The notes under the pieces are model-generated. The model had not been told where the DNA came from, did no database searches, and saw nothing but the letters and a program-made list of their open reading frames with translations. Below, in pieces: positions 16,654 to 25,857 of a DNA stretch of 64,000 bases (positions are counted from its first letter, which is position 1; every line of letters starts with the position of its first letter). The translations under genes and the position numbers were made by a program. Source of the stretch: Chloroflexota bacterium (GTDB taxonomy: Bacteria; Chloroflexota; Anaerolineae; Aggregatilineales; Phototrophicaceae); the NCBI GenBank assembly GCA_026708115.1, contig JAPOVL010000038.1, forward strand, positions 1 through 64,000, given 5' to 3'.

Positions 16654-17533
16654 TCCAGCGCGCTTGAGCGCATCCGAACAACTGCGCAGGAGCGCAAGGC
16701 AGCGCCGCGCCAGAAAGCTGGTAGGGCACGCAATCATCTATGCTGTCATGATCGCTCTTGCTTGCGTCTTTATGCTGCCGATCTTTTGGATGGCATCCAC
16801 ATCGCTGAAGTTGCCGCGCGAGCTCATGGCTTGGCCGCCGGAATGGATCCCATCCAATCCACAATGGGGGAACTACGCCGAGGCTTTCGGCAAATACCCG
16901 CTCGCGCGCTACATGTTAAACAGCGCCTTTCTGGTCGCTGCCAATATCGTCGGGGCGCTTCTGTCGGTGCCGGTCATCGCCTATGGCTTCGCCCGCTTCA
17001 ACTTTCCCTTCAAGAACGTGCTCTTCATCTTGATGTTGAGCATGATGATGGTGCCCGGGCACATTAAACTAATTCCTTTGTACGTACTTTATCTGCGCCT
17101 GGGATTGATCGACACCTATTGGCCGCTGATTTTGCCGGCCTATTTTGGCAGTCCCTTCTTCATCTTTTTGATGACCCAATTCATGCGCACCATCCCGCGC
17201 GAATTGGACGATGCCGCGCGCATTGACGGCGCCGGACCCTGGGGCATCCTCTATCGCATCATCATCCCTCTCTGCCGACCCGCTTTGACCGTCGTGGTAG
17301 TATTCACTTTCCTGTGGACCTGGAACGACTTCCTCGAGCCGATCATCTTTTTGCGCGATTACGACTCCTTTCCGATATCGGTGGGGCTGGCCTTCTTCCA
17401 GGGGCGCTACAGCATAGAGTGGCACCTCTTCATGGGCGCGACGCTGGTATCGATCATCCCGATTCTGGTCGTCTACTTTTTCGCCCAACGCCATCTCATC
17501 GGCGGGCTGGCGGCCATCGGCATCAAAGGCTAA
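16643..17533 (+). CDS. Sugar ABC importer 1: MalG-type permease
   Basis: 296 residues with six membrane segments. The EAA motif is DDAARIDGAGPWGILYRIIIPL, and the typical MalG C-terminus AQRHLIGGLAAIGIKG is present. The MalG-family periplasmic loop appears as SLKLPRELMAWPPEWIPSNP. It starts inside the 3' end of the MalF gene. No ATPase gene follows. Confidence 0.92.
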   Translation: MRIDPARLSASEQLRRSARQRRARKLVGHAIIYAVMIALACVFMLPIFWMASTSLKLPRELMAWPPEWIPSNPQWGNYAEAFGKYPLARYMLNSAFLVAANIVGALLSVPVIAYGFARFNFPFKNVLFILMLSMMMVPGHIKLIPLYVLYLRLGLIDTYWPLILPAYFGSPFFIFLMTQFMRTIPRELDDAARIDGAGPWGILYRIIIPLCRPALTVVVVFTFLWTWNDFLEPIIFLRDYDSFPISVGLAFFQGRYSIEWHLFMGATLVSIIPILVVYFFAQRHLIGGLAAIGIKG

Positions 17534-17598
17534 CTGTGGCCTGACAAGAAGTTCAGCGAGTTGACCACAGCAAGAAAAAAGACCCTTTCTCCTTATGG

Positions 17599-17807
17599 GC
17601 TGAGGAGCGGACACCTTTTGATCAAGCTCGATATCGCCAATAAATCTGTATTTTTTATGGCGATTTTCGGGCGACCTGATAGGTCGCCCCTACAATTTTC
17701 GCCACAAATGAACCTTGTAGGGGTCAGGGCGCGTAGACACAGCCCTACGCTATTAGCTGACCCGTCGCTATCGTACCGTGTTACTTCAAACATGTCCGCT
17801 CCCCAGC
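17599..17807. mobile_element. MITE-like element D, copy 1
   Basis: 209 bases bounded by inverted repeats GCTGAGGAGCGGACA (17599-17613) and TGTCCGCTCCCCAGC (17793-17807), 14 of 15 matching. CTCCTTATGGG occurs as a direct repeat at 17589-17599 and 17807-17817 and could be a target duplication. The interior holds the GGGCGACCT/AGGTCGCCC palindrome (17669-17689) and the 19-base hairpin repeat (17727-17745), which is absent from copy 2 at 45607-45793. No coding capacity. Confidence 0.65.
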
Positions 17808-17837
17808 TCCTTATGGGGGGAGGGATTTAGGGTGGGG

Positions 17838-19061
17838 TTACTTCGGCCTGCGCGCTCGATAGCTGAGCAGTATCACCGTGGCGAACACACCGGCAGCCGC
17901 CCAGAGCAGAAAGGGCGCGTTAAGCGCGATTGCAGTCAAGGCATTGCCGATCGGCGGCATGATGGACCCGCCCAGGTTTTGCAGCACGCCGCCGAAGCCC
18001 AGGGCGCTGCCCATGAATGCAACTTCCAGACCCTCCACTTCGGTGATCGAGGCGCCCATCATAGCCATGAAGCTGTCGAAACAGCAGCCGGCGATCACCA
18101 TTGCCAATATCACAAGCCCGTAGTTATCGCCGGCAAAGAACATCAGCAGTGTGCCCAGAGCCATCATCGCCGTGCCGCATGCCATCACCAAGCGCCGGTT
18201 GCCCAATCGGTCCGACAGATGCGAGATGGGCACCACGCCGATCAAACTGGCCAGAAAGAAAACCGGGATTGCGCTGTCGGCGTCGACCGACTCCCAGCCA
18301 ATCTCGCGCAGATAGGTGGGTACGTAGCCCACTAGGCTGTTCATCAGCCCCACCACGCCAAAGACCGCCAGCGCGATCACCCACAGTTCGCGGAAGCGAG
18401 TGACATAATGCAAGTTAGAGGCGACTTGCCGCATATCGAGGCGTTTAGTTCTGCGTTTCACCTCAACAGACGGATGCAAGACCGCCCAAATGAGCGCCAG
18501 AACGACCGAGCAAAGGCCAAGAAAAACCAGCACTGCCCGCCAGCTGCCGAAAAGCGGTGACAGCACAGTCGCGCTCAAGCGCGAGCCGAGCATCGCGCCA
18601 GTAGCGAAACCCACGGACATCACGCCGGCGGCGAAACCCAACTGCCGCGAAGAAAACCATTCCCGATTCAGCTTGATGAAATTCATAGGCAGGATCGGCT
18701 GCACCACGCCAAACAGAAAGGAAAACAACAACAGTGACCAAAAATCAACAGCCAAACCGCGCAATGCGCCCGTGAGACCTGTCGCCAGGCACAGTACCAC
18801 CAGCATGCGGCGCGTGCCGAAATGGTCGACGAAACTGCCGCCCAATAGCGAGGTGAAGATGCCCATCACCGTGCCCACACCCCAAATGACACCGATCTGT
18901 ATCAGATCAAGATCAAGCGACTCGGCGATCTCGCTGAACAGCGCCGACAAACCGGCTGTGGGAAAACCCATCGTGATAAAGCCCGAGAGCGTCACCATCG
19001 CCAGGATCACCCAGCGATAGGGCGAATGCTGGCGGTCAGTTTGATCTATGAGAGGGGGCAT
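17838..19061 (-). CDS. MFS transporter, tandem copy 1
   Basis: 407 residues with about 12 membrane segments, the major facilitator layout. FGTRRM after TM2 and SDRLGNRRL after TM8 correspond to the conserved loop motifs. The family blocks RWVILAMVTLSGF and PILPMNFIKLNREWF also appear in the neighbouring paralogue. Substrate unknown; CynX/NNP-type anion carriers are alternatives. It is the downstream member of a duplicated pair on the minus strand, 195 bases from copy 2. Confidence 0.87.
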   Translation of the reverse strand: MPPLIDQTDRQHSPYRWVILAMVTLSGFITMGFPTAGLSALFSEIAESLDLDLIQIGVIWGVGTVMGIFTSLLGGSFVDHFGTRRMLVVLCLATGLTGALRGLAVDFWSLLLFSFLFGVVQPILPMNFIKLNREWFSSRQLGFAAGVMSVGFATGAMLGSRLSATVLSPLFGSWRAVLVFLGLCSVVLALIWAVLHPSVEVKRRTKRLDMRQVASNLHYVTRFRELWVIALAVFGVVGLMNSLVGYVPTYLREIGWESVDADSAIPVFFLASLIGVVPISHLSDRLGNRRLVMACGTAMMALGTLLMFFAGDNYGLVILAMVIAGCCFDSFMAMMGASITEVEGLEVAFMGSALGFGGVLQNLGGSIMPPIGNALTAIALNAPFLLWAAAGVFATVILLSYRARRPK

Positions 19062-19097
19062 CTTTTTCAGTAAATCGGGTCGCTTATGCGACGCGAA

Positions 19098-19161
19098 GGC
19101 TTATCATTTTCTGCGAGCGCGACATACCTGAAACCTTATCGCCGGCTGCGCGCCGAGCGGC
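19098..19161 (+). repeat. 64-base dispersed repeat E, copy 1
   Basis: Matches 21129-21192 without gaps at roughly four fifths of positions, including GAGCGCGACAT and CGCGCCGAGCGGC. It lies between the two MFS genes. No coding sense is seen. Confidence 0.7.
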
Positions 19162-19256
19162 CGCGGCGCTAAGCGCGGTGTGCTCGGTGGCAACTGTCTC
19201 ATGGTATCGCAAAGCGAGGCGATAGCAAGCGACAGGGGAATGGGGCATCGAAGTCC

Positions 19257-20495
19257 CTACTCGAATTGTGGCAACCGTGGCTTGCGCTTGCGATAGCTGA
19301 GCAGGACGAGCGTGGCGAAAAGGCCCGACCCCGCCCAAAGTAAAAAAGGCGCGTTTAAGCTGATCGTGCTCAGCGTATTGCCCAGCGGCGGCACGAAGGA
19401 GGAGCCGATATTCTGCAGCATGCCAACGAAACCCAGCGCGCTGCCCATCAACGCCAACTCCAGGCCCTCTACCTCAGTGGTGGACGCTCCCTTCAAGGCC
19501 ATGAAACTGTCGAAGCAGAAGCCGCCGATCGCCATCGCCAGCATCACGCCCCAGAAACTGTCGCCGACGAAGTACATCAGCGCGCAGCCAATCGTCATCA
19601 TCGAGGTGCCAAAAGCCATGACCAGCCGCCGATTGCCCAGCCGATCGGAAAGATGTGATATGGGTACGACACCGATCAAGCTGCAGAAGAAGAATACGGT
19701 CATTGCGGTGTCAGCATTGACCGGATGCCAGCCGATTTCACGCAGATAAGTGGGCACATAGCCCCCCAAGCCCCGCATTACACCGAGCACGCCAAAGACT
19801 GCCATGGCGATCACCCATAATTCGCGGAAGCGGGCAACATAGCGATAGTTGCTGATGATCCGCCGAATGTCCGGTCGCTCCCCGCGCCGCCGCTCGACCG
19901 GCGGATGCAAAATCGCCCAGAGGAACGCGAGCGCGATAACGCATACACCCAGGAAGATCAGAACCGCCCGCCAGCCGCCAAGCAGCGGCGAAAGCACCGT
20001 GGCGCTCAAGCGCGATCCCAGCATCAGGCCAGTGGCGAAACCGGCCGACATCACACCGGAAGCGAATCCCAATTGACCGGAGGGAAACCACTCCCGATTG
20101 AGCTTGACGAAATTCATCGGCAATATCGGTTGGACCATGCCGAAAAGAAACGAAAAAAAGAAAAGCGACCAGAAATCAAAGGCGAAACCGCGCAGGGCCC
20201 CACTAATGCCCGTCGCCAGGCAGAGGAAAACCAGCGTTCGCCGCGTGCCGAACTGATCGATCAAGGTGCCGCCGACCAGAGCCGTGAATATGCCCATCAA
20301 GCTGCCGACGCCCCAAATCACCCCGATTTCGACTAGGTCGAGGCTGAGCGAATCGGCGATCTCGCTAAACAAGGCGGAAATCCCGGTCGTTGGGAAGCCC
20401 ATGGCGATAAAACCGGACAGAGTCACCATAACGAGGATCACCCAGCGATAGGGCGAATCCTGGCGCTGGCTTTGATCGAGGGGAGTTTTTATCAC
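19257..20495 (-). CDS. MFS transporter, tandem copy 2
   Basis: 412 residues starting at GTG 20495. Very similar to the preceding minus-strand MFS protein along its whole length: DSPYRWVILVMVTLSGF, FGTRRTLVFLCLATGISGA, PILPMNFVKLNREWFPSGQL, SDRLGNRRLVMAFGTSMM. About 12 membrane segments. The pair arose by local duplication. The extra C-terminal residues LPQFE are unique to this copy. Substrate unknown. Confidence 0.87.
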   Translation of the reverse strand: MIKTPLDQSQRQDSPYRWVILVMVTLSGFIAMGFPTTGISALFSEIADSLSLDLVEIGVIWGVGSLMGIFTALVGGTLIDQFGTRRTLVFLCLATGISGALRGFAFDFWSLFFFSFLFGMVQPILPMNFVKLNREWFPSGQLGFASGVMSAGFATGLMLGSRLSATVLSPLLGGWRAVLIFLGVCVIALAFLWAILHPPVERRRGERPDIRRIISNYRYVARFRELWVIAMAVFGVLGVMRGLGGYVPTYLREIGWHPVNADTAMTVFFFCSLIGVVPISHLSDRLGNRRLVMAFGTSMMTIGCALMYFVGDSFWGVMLAMAIGGFCFDSFMALKGASTTEVEGLELALMGSALGFVGMLQNIGSSFVPPLGNTLSTISLNAPFLLWAGSGLFATLVLLSYRKRKPRLPQFE

Positions 20496-20742
20496 GACGG
20501 TTCCGGGATCCTTGTATGGCGGGTAACGCAGATATGGTATCGGATTGCTGCCTTATAACAAGGGACAGGCGCTCCCCCCAACCTGCCACCTTGCCCGACA
20601 AAAAGACCGGTTGCTCCCGCTCCGGCAAGACCAAGAACCTAATACAAGTTTTGCTAAAGCAATGATCCGTAGGGGCGACATACCATATCGTCCGAAACCA
20701 CAAGTCGCGGCGGCAGCGGGCGACCAGATTGGTCGCCCCTAC

Positions 20743-21028
20743 AAGGTTTGTCCGGTACTGGATCACGCTGACGCGCTTTTTTCACCCCTCACCCCCCCGG
20801 CCCCTTGCCCCCTCGGTCCCCCCGCTAAGCGGGGGGCGGAAATCCCACAAGGGGTGCGCGTAGGGCGCGTAGACACTGCCCGCCGACACCGCACTACGAG
20901 AGGGGGAGCTAAGCTTGGCGGATTTCGTAATAATTTGTTGATTTTCGCAAGGATTGTCACCATTTTTGTATTGTTTCGGTATTGTTCCTGTTATCTATGA
21001 GTAAGATGTTCAGTAGCGGACAGGCCTT
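20743..21028. mobile_element. MITE-like element C, copy 1
   Basis: 286 bases with terminal inverted repeats AAGGTTTGTCCGGTACTG (20743-20760) and CAGTAGCGGACAGGCCTT (21011-21028), 15 of 18 matching, flanked by AC on both sides. Near-identical to 23482-23723 except for a 44-base insertion (about 20856-20899) that includes the 19-base GTAGACA hairpin at 20863-20881. The interior has a CCCCCCGCTTAGCGGGGGG-like palindrome. Non-coding, hence non-autonomous. Confidence 0.7.
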
Positions 21029-21128
21029 ACAAGGCTCGCTTTTTTGCATGACTTACTCAGACCTACTCCTGCATACGTGCCATGGAACAGACCTGTCCTC
21101 GCAATGCGCGGCGCTCATGTGACAAGCA

Positions 21129-21192
21129 GGCTTGCTATTTTGCCTGAGCGCGACATGCCTGGAAACTTTTCGCCGGTTACGCGCCGAGCGGC
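21129..21192 (+). repeat. 64-base dispersed repeat E, copy 2
   Basis: Ungapped partner of 19098-19161, upstream of the M20 hydrolase gene. Confidence 0.7.
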
Positions 21193-21291
21193 TCTGTTAG
21201 GATTCCGAAACACAAATGACAATAGTTGTAGGAAAAGCTTTTGGCTCTATAATTCAGGTTACTTAACTAACGCTTATGAATGGCATGATTT

Positions 21292-22536
21292 GTGGTTTTT
21301 GGCTGGTTGAATCTAAAAGTCAATAGTGAGCGACTGCAGGCGGATTTTGATGCCTTGGCAGAGATCGGCGTGACGATGGGCGGTGGCGTGTCTCGCCTGG
21401 CGCTCTCGAACGAAGACCTGGCGGCGCGTTCCTGGTACGCCGACCGGATTGAAGAAGCGGGACTGCAGATCCGCGACGATGAGGCGGGTAATCTGAGCGG
21501 CCTGCTCTGCAGCGATGATCCGAAGGCCAAGACCCTGATGCTCGGCTCGCATTTGGATACCGTCCCCAATGGCGGGCGCTACGACGGCGCGATTGGCGTA
21601 TTGATCGCCCTGGAATGTCTGCGGCGCATCAGAGAATCCGGCATCAAGCCGAAATATCACCTGGAAGCGATCAACTTCACCGATGAAGAAGGCACCTGGC
21701 ATTCGCTCTTCGGCAGCAATGCGATCATAGGCACTCTATCGGCCGCTGATCTCAACGACTCATTGCGAGCCAACGGCGCCTTCCGGGCGGCGCTCTATCG
21801 CGCGGGCATCCGCCCGGACGAGATCCAACGCGCCCAGCGCAATCCGGAGGATATTCTGGGCTACCTCGAAGTACATATCGAGCAAAGCAGCAGCCTGCAC
21901 GAGCAGGGCGCCGAACTAGGGATTGTGGACAGGATCGTCGGGCGCAGCACCTATAACGTGACTTTTTTCGGTGAGGCGGCCCACGCCGGCACCACCACAG
22001 CGGAGGAACGCCGCGATGCCTTGCAAGGGGCAGCGGCGTTCATTATTTTGGCGCATAAGTTGATCACCGAGGAGTACCCCGAAGGCGTGATTAATTGTGG
22101 CCATGTCAGTGTCAAGCCGGATACTTTTAACGTCGTGCCGGCGGAAGCGTCCTTGCGCGTCGAGTTCCGCCATCCTGATACGACGATGTTGACCGAGATG
22201 GAAGCGCGCTTGATCCGCCTGACGCAGGACTGCGCCAAGAGTTATCGTTTGTCGGTGGGTGTCGACCGGGTCCTCCGCCGCGAAGCCGAGCAGATGTCGC
22301 CGAATCTGGTACATCATTTAGAGCAAGCCTGCCGCCTGGAAAAAGTCAGTTACATGACCATCGCCAGCTATAGCGGGCACAATGCGCAGATCATGAACCA
22401 GATGGTTCCGGCCGGCATGATCTTCTTACCCTCGGTGGATGGCATCAGTCATAATCCCAAAGAGTTCACCGAGTGGCGCCATGTCGAGGTCGGCGCCAAC
22501 GTACTCCTGCGCACCATCTTGCAATTGGCGGTATGA
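21292..22536 (+). CDS. M20 amidohydrolase, N-carbamoyl-amino acid hydrolase type
   Basis: Up to 414 residues. Family of allantoate amidohydrolase, beta-ureidopropionase and N-carbamoyl-L-amino acid hydrolase, zinc enzymes that release ammonia and CO2 from ureido compounds. Metal-binding blocks are [20 protein letters not shown] and [30 protein letters not shown] and [18 protein letters not shown] are substrate-site blocks. The start is uncertain: GTG 21292 or TTG 21307 (giving [10 protein letters not shown]) are the only in-frame options near the conserved N-terminus, and neither has a good ribosome binding site. The molybdopterin oxidoreductase follows 116 bases later. Confidence 0.9.
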   Translation: MVFGWLNLKVNSERLQADFDALAEIGVTMGGGVSRLALSNEDLAARSWYADRIEEAGLQIRDDEAGNLSGLLCSDDPKAKTLMLGSHLDTVPNGGRYDGAIGVLIALECLRRIRESGIKPKYHLEAINFTDEEGTWHSLFGSNAIIGTLSAADLNDSLRANGAFRAALYRAGIRPDEIQRAQRNPEDILGYLEVHIEQSSSLHEQGAELGIVDRIVGRSTYNVTFFGEAAHAGTTTAEERRDALQGAAAFIILAHKLITEEYPEGVINCGHVSVKPDTFNVVPAEASLRVEFRHPDTTMLTEMEARLIRLTQDCAKSYRLSVGVDRVLRREAEQMSPNLVHHLEQACRLEKVSYMTIASYSGHNAQIMNQMVPAGMIFLPSVDGISHNPKEFTEWRHVEVGANVLLRTILQLAV

Positions 22537-22652
22537 CCCCAGCCCCTTTTCCCGAGGCGTCAGAATGGGGACGCGAACCGACGATCCAGACGATAGCTAG
22601 GGGCACCCTATCAGGTCGCCAGCAAACAGGACTAAAGGAACGTTGTGCAAAC

Positions 22653-23279
22653 ATGAAACAGCTCACACGACGCGAAAAAGAGAAAGCGATGCGGGCCGCG
22701 GGACGGCTGCCCAACGGACAATCGCTGACGGAAAAATTCCCGGTGCTAACCTACGGACCAACGCCCAAATTCGATCCCGAAAGCTGGGACTTGCGCGTCT
22801 TCGGCGAGGTCGCCGTGGAAAAGCGCTGGACCTGGGAGGAATTCCTGCAACTGCCGACCGGCCAGATGACAGTGGATATCCACTGCGTCACGCGCTGGAG
22901 CAAGTTCGATACCAGTTGGGAAGGCGTCATGTTCAAAGATTTCCTGCGCCAGCTGGATTTGAAGCCGACGGCGCGCTACGTCATCGCCCATTGCGAATAT
23001 GGCTATACCACCAACCTGCCACTCGACATCATGGACGATGATGATGTCATGCTGGCTTACAAATACGAAGGAAAGTTCCTGCACGAAGCCGAGCTGATGG
23101 AACACGGTGGTCCCCTGCGCACGGTGGTGCCCAAGCGCTATTTCTGGAAAAGCGCCAAGTTCCTGCGCGCCCTCGAATTCAGCCCGGCCGATAAGCCAGG
23201 TTTTTGGGAGCAGGGTGGGTATCACAATGACGGCGACTTCTGGAAAGAAGAGCGCTTCCAACGGCGGGGGTTTTTCTAA
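22653..23279 (+). CDS. Sulfite oxidase-like molybdopterin oxidoreductase
   Basis: 208 residues from ATG 22653 with AAAGGAA upstream. It is the single oxidoreductase molybdopterin-binding domain (PF00174). Cys78 in [13 protein letters not shown] is the molybdenum ligand. [17 protein letters not shown] and [19 protein letters not shown] are substrate and cofactor loops. No signal peptide and no Tat motif, so cytoplasmic, unlike MsrP/YedY. The dimerisation domain of sulfite oxidases is absent. Substrate unknown. Confidence 0.88.
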   Translation: MKQLTRREKEKAMRAAGRLPNGQSLTEKFPVLTYGPTPKFDPESWDLRVFGEVAVEKRWTWEEFLQLPTGQMTVDIHCVTRWSKFDTSWEGVMFKDFLRQLDLKPTARYVIAHCEYGYTTNLPLDIMDDDDVMLAYKYEGKFLHEAELMEHGGPLRTVVPKRYFWKSAKFLRALEFSPADKPGFWEQGGYHNDGDFWKEERFQRRGFF

Positions 23280-23795
23280 AGCTGAAAGCAAGCACGGTCT
23301 CGAATGCCGCCCGCATTCTTAACCACCGAGTGCATCGAGGACACCGAGTTTGTTCAATCGCAAGTGCGTGAATCTCAACGCCGCGGCATCGCCGAACACA
23401 GCCTCCTCATCGGCATGGCGCGTGACGTCGTCGCCGCCGGGGCGGGTGGCGTGTGGCATTTGACGCCCTAATCCCAATTGTAAGGCTTGTCCGGTACTGG
23501 GTCATGCTGACGCGCTTTTTTCACCCCTCACCCCCCGGCCCTGTGCCCCCCTCGGTCCCCCCGCTAAGCGGGGGGCGGAAATCCCACAAGGGGAGAGGGG
23601 GAGCTAAGCTTGGCGGATTTCGTAATAATTTGTTGATTTTCGCAAGGATCGACTCCCTTTTTGTATTGTTTCGGTACTGTTATCGTTACTGCTACGTATG
23701 ATTTTCAGTAGCGGACAAGCCTTGTAAGGGCGACCCGGCGGGTCGCCCGCCGTTCCGTTGAGAAGATCACACCAATGTCGCCGTACTACGAGAAG
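23280..23795. other. Gene-free region with MITE-like element
   Basis: It contains a TTAACCACCGAG-type repeat remnant (23321-23335), MITE-like element C copy 2 (23482-23723), and a GGGCGACCC/GGGTCGCCC palindrome at 23728-23748. No credible gene. Confidence 0.6.
23482..23723. mobile_element. MITE-like element C, copy 2
   Basis: 242 bases. Terminal inverted repeats AAGGCTTGTCCGGTACTG (23482-23499) and CAGTAGCGGACAAGCCTT (23706-23723) match at 17 of 18 positions and are flanked by GT on both sides. It differs from copy 1 mainly by lacking its 44-base insertion, so the two are otherwise equal in length. Interior blocks AGCTAAGCTTGGCGGATTTC and TTTTTGTATTGTTTCGGT are shared. Confidence 0.75.
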
Positions 23796-24971
23796 TCAGT
23801 TTCGTGACCGTTTTCGGGCCGGATGTTCGTCGATTTTCTTTAGCGTTGCTCCGAATTCTTCGTGATTCGAGTCAATGTAAGGCGCGATATCCTCATTCCC
23901 CATATATTCTGTAAATGCTTTTCCGTCGGGTAGAGTTGCACCTGTAAGTATCGTCCCTGTCCACACAATTTCTTCCCTCGTCCAATCGCAATCTGTTGAA
24001 CGCTTTGTATAGCATTCGTATCTTCTTTCTTCAAGCAATAGAGAAGCTCCCTCAAGATATGCTCCACGCAGATCCGCACTTTGGAGATTAGTATCAAACA
24101 GTTTCGCATTGCGCAAATCTACACATTGGAGTGTAGCGCCGCTCAGATCCATCTCACAAAGGTCAGCACCCTCAAGATCCACGAAACTCAAATTTGCGCC
24201 TTTCAAGGTCGCGTTCTTTAACGAACTTGGCGTCTTCAAATTCGCATGCATCAGGTTGGCGCCCTCTAAGTCGGCCTCGTAGAGATTAGACGTCTCCAAG
24301 TTTGTCTCTAACATCATTGCATCCTTTAGCGTTGCGTTTACCAGGTCGGCACCTCTCAGGTTTGCACGGCTCAAATTCGCACGATTAAGGTTTGCCTTTT
24401 GTAGATCAGCTCGTTCAAGATTCGCCAGACTCAACTTTGCGCCGCTTAAATCAGCTTCGCGGAGCTTTGTCCAGCATCGTAAGTCGGCGCGAAACAGGTT
24501 TGCATTATGCAAAATTGCACCTCTTAAGTTCGCACCACGTAAATCAGCTGCATCCAGATTTACGCCTTCCAAATTCGCGCCCTCCATCCGCACGCCTTGC
24601 AACCGCGCCTCACGCAAGTCCGCGCCCTTCAAAAGTCCATCCTCCCCGCGCAACCAACCCTCGCGATCCAACCACTCCACCGCAGAAATCGCAATATCAT
24701 GTGAGCGACTGCCAGCTTCTCGAATTAGCCGCTGCTTAAGACTTTCCAATTCTCGCTTTGCATACCAGCGATTGATAATGAAAACTGTAGCCACGATGCC
24801 CATGCCCTCGGTGAAGAGATTCATAGGATAATCTTGATTCTCACCGCCAAACTGCGTCGCGCCAATCAGAATACTAACCACGAGAACGATGCCGCCACCC
24901 AACATCTCATAAAAGAACTTGTGCTTCCTGTGAATCCCACGAATCTCTTTGCGTCGAGCCTCACCCGTCAT
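23796..24971 (-). CDS. Pentapeptide-repeat membrane protein
   Basis: About 391 residues. ATG 24971 is preferred to GTG 25004. Two N-terminal membrane segments (GGGIVLVVSILIGATQFGG and GMGIVATVFIINRWYA) are followed by a short helical linker and, from about residue 110 to 320, tandem A(D/N)LxX pentapeptide repeats (ADLREARLQGVRMEGANLEG). These fold into a right-handed quadrilateral beta-helix. The last 50 residues are non-repetitive. The repeat domain is probably cytoplasmic and anchored to the membrane. Function not known. Lower G+C and more relaxed codon use than its neighbours hint at transfer. Confidence 0.85.
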   Translation of the reverse strand: MTGEARRKEIRGIHRKHKFFYEMLGGGIVLVVSILIGATQFGGENQDYPMNLFTEGMGIVATVFIINRWYAKRELESLKQRLIREAGSRSHDIAISAVEWLDREGWLRGEDGLLKGADLREARLQGVRMEGANLEGVNLDAADLRGANLRGAILHNANLFRADLRCWTKLREADLSGAKLSLANLERADLQKANLNRANLSRANLRGADLVNATLKDAMMLETNLETSNLYEADLEGANLMHANLKTPSSLKNATLKGANLSFVDLEGADLCEMDLSGATLQCVDLRNAKLFDTNLQSADLRGAYLEGASLLLEERRYECYTKRSTDCDWTREEIVWTGTILTGATLPDGKAFTEYMGNEDIAPYIDSNHEEFGATLKKIDEHPARKRSRN

Positions 24972-25149
24972 CAGACACCTCGCAATGCGCCAAAAGCTAA
25001 TCACTGAAGCCTATCACGATCTCGCCGACAATGTCCCTCTAACAATTCGGGGTATCACGAAATCCTCATATGAATACCATCTCCACACAGCCTTAACTCC
25101 CCTCTCCAATGCTTTGGGGAGGGGCCGGGGGTGGGTTAGAATTTCAACA

Positions 25150-25330
25150 GCGACCTATCAGGTCGCCCGATCTGGGAAATCCCAACCCGGTAGGGCGACC
25201 CGGCGGGTCGCCCACAAAACCTAGCCGGAGCGATGGGCGAGCCAAGGCTCGCCCCTACGACTCGACGTCGGAATTTGCATTACTTACCTGGTTTCACTTC
25301 TGAGTCTCTGCGGTTAAAATCCCTTTGCCA
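25150..25330. repeat. Composite palindromic repeat upstream of cupin gene
   Basis: Contains GCGACCTATCAGGTCGCCC (25150-25168), a GGGCGACCC/GGGTCGCCC palindrome (25193-25213), ACAAAACCTAGCC and GGGCGAGCC/GGCTCGCCC (25235-25254), then ACGTCGGAATTTGCAT and TTACCTGGTTTCACTTCTG. The block from 25193 on is nearly the same as 45900-46020, which stands upstream of the PhyH gene. The preceding 25085-25135 is a C/G-rich CCCCTCTCC/GGGGAGGGG module. Confidence 0.75.
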
Positions 25331-25358
25331 ACCCGCATTACCCAAGGAGCACCCACCC

Positions 25359-25826
25359 ATGACCAACAAGCCCAACTGGCGCGACAATGGCGTCCGCATC
25401 GTCCGGGGAGACGAGCTCGATACCAACACGCCGCAGACGCCCGGCATGACGCGTGCCGCCGCCATCAACCAGGCCAAAGCCGGGGCCGAGAAACTCTGGG
25501 CCGGCACCGTCAATATCGATCCGGACGCCAAAACCGGCGCCCATCACCATGGCGAATTGGAAAGCGTCATCTACGTCGTCAGCGGACGCGCGCGCATGCG
25601 CTGGGGAGACAAGCTCGAATATGTCGCCGAAGCCAATGCCGGCGATTTCATCTACGTGCCGCCTTTTGTGCCCCACCAGGAAATCAACGCCGATCCTGAC
25701 CAGCCGCTCATGTGCGTCCTCGTCCGCAGCGATCAGGAAGCCATCGTCGTCAACCTCGATATCGAAGCGACCGAGACCTCCGCAACCACCTGGATCGGCC
25801 CCAATCACCCGGCGGAATCGGGGTAG
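25359..25826 (+). CDS. Cupin-domain protein
   Basis: 155 residues from ATG 25359 with AAGGAG at 25344. It is a single conserved-barrel cupin with metal-binding motif 1 GAHHHGELESVIYVVSGRARM and motif 2 GDFIYVPPFVPHQ. This fits small cupins that bind a metal and a sugar or amino-acid-derived ligand. Function unassigned. The gene is convergent with the isomerase at 25858. Confidence 0.82.
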   Translation: MTNKPNWRDNGVRIVRGDELDTNTPQTPGMTRAAAINQAKAGAEKLWAGTVNIDPDAKTGAHHHGELESVIYVVSGRARMRWGDKLEYVAEANAGDFIYVPPFVPHQEINADPDQPLMCVLVRSDQEAIVVNLDIEATETSATTWIGPNHPAESG

Positions 25827-25857
25827 TCAGTTCTCGACGCAGGCGCAGCGACCATCG

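Larger units (their letters stand above)
20496..21291. other. Gene-free region with MITE-like and small repeats
   Basis: It carries a GGGCGACC/GGTCGCCC palindrome (20718-20738), MITE-like element C copy 1 (20743-21028), and repeat E copy 2 (21129-21192). The rest, including the 100 bases before the M20 gene, shows no clear promoter. No tRNA or coding frame is convincing. Confidence 0.6.

Noticed and set aside
17599..17807. Possible CRISPR or riboswitch from repeated palindromes
   Set aside because: Repeats are dispersed, not regularly spaced with unique spacers, and no cas gene or aptamer-like conserved core is present.
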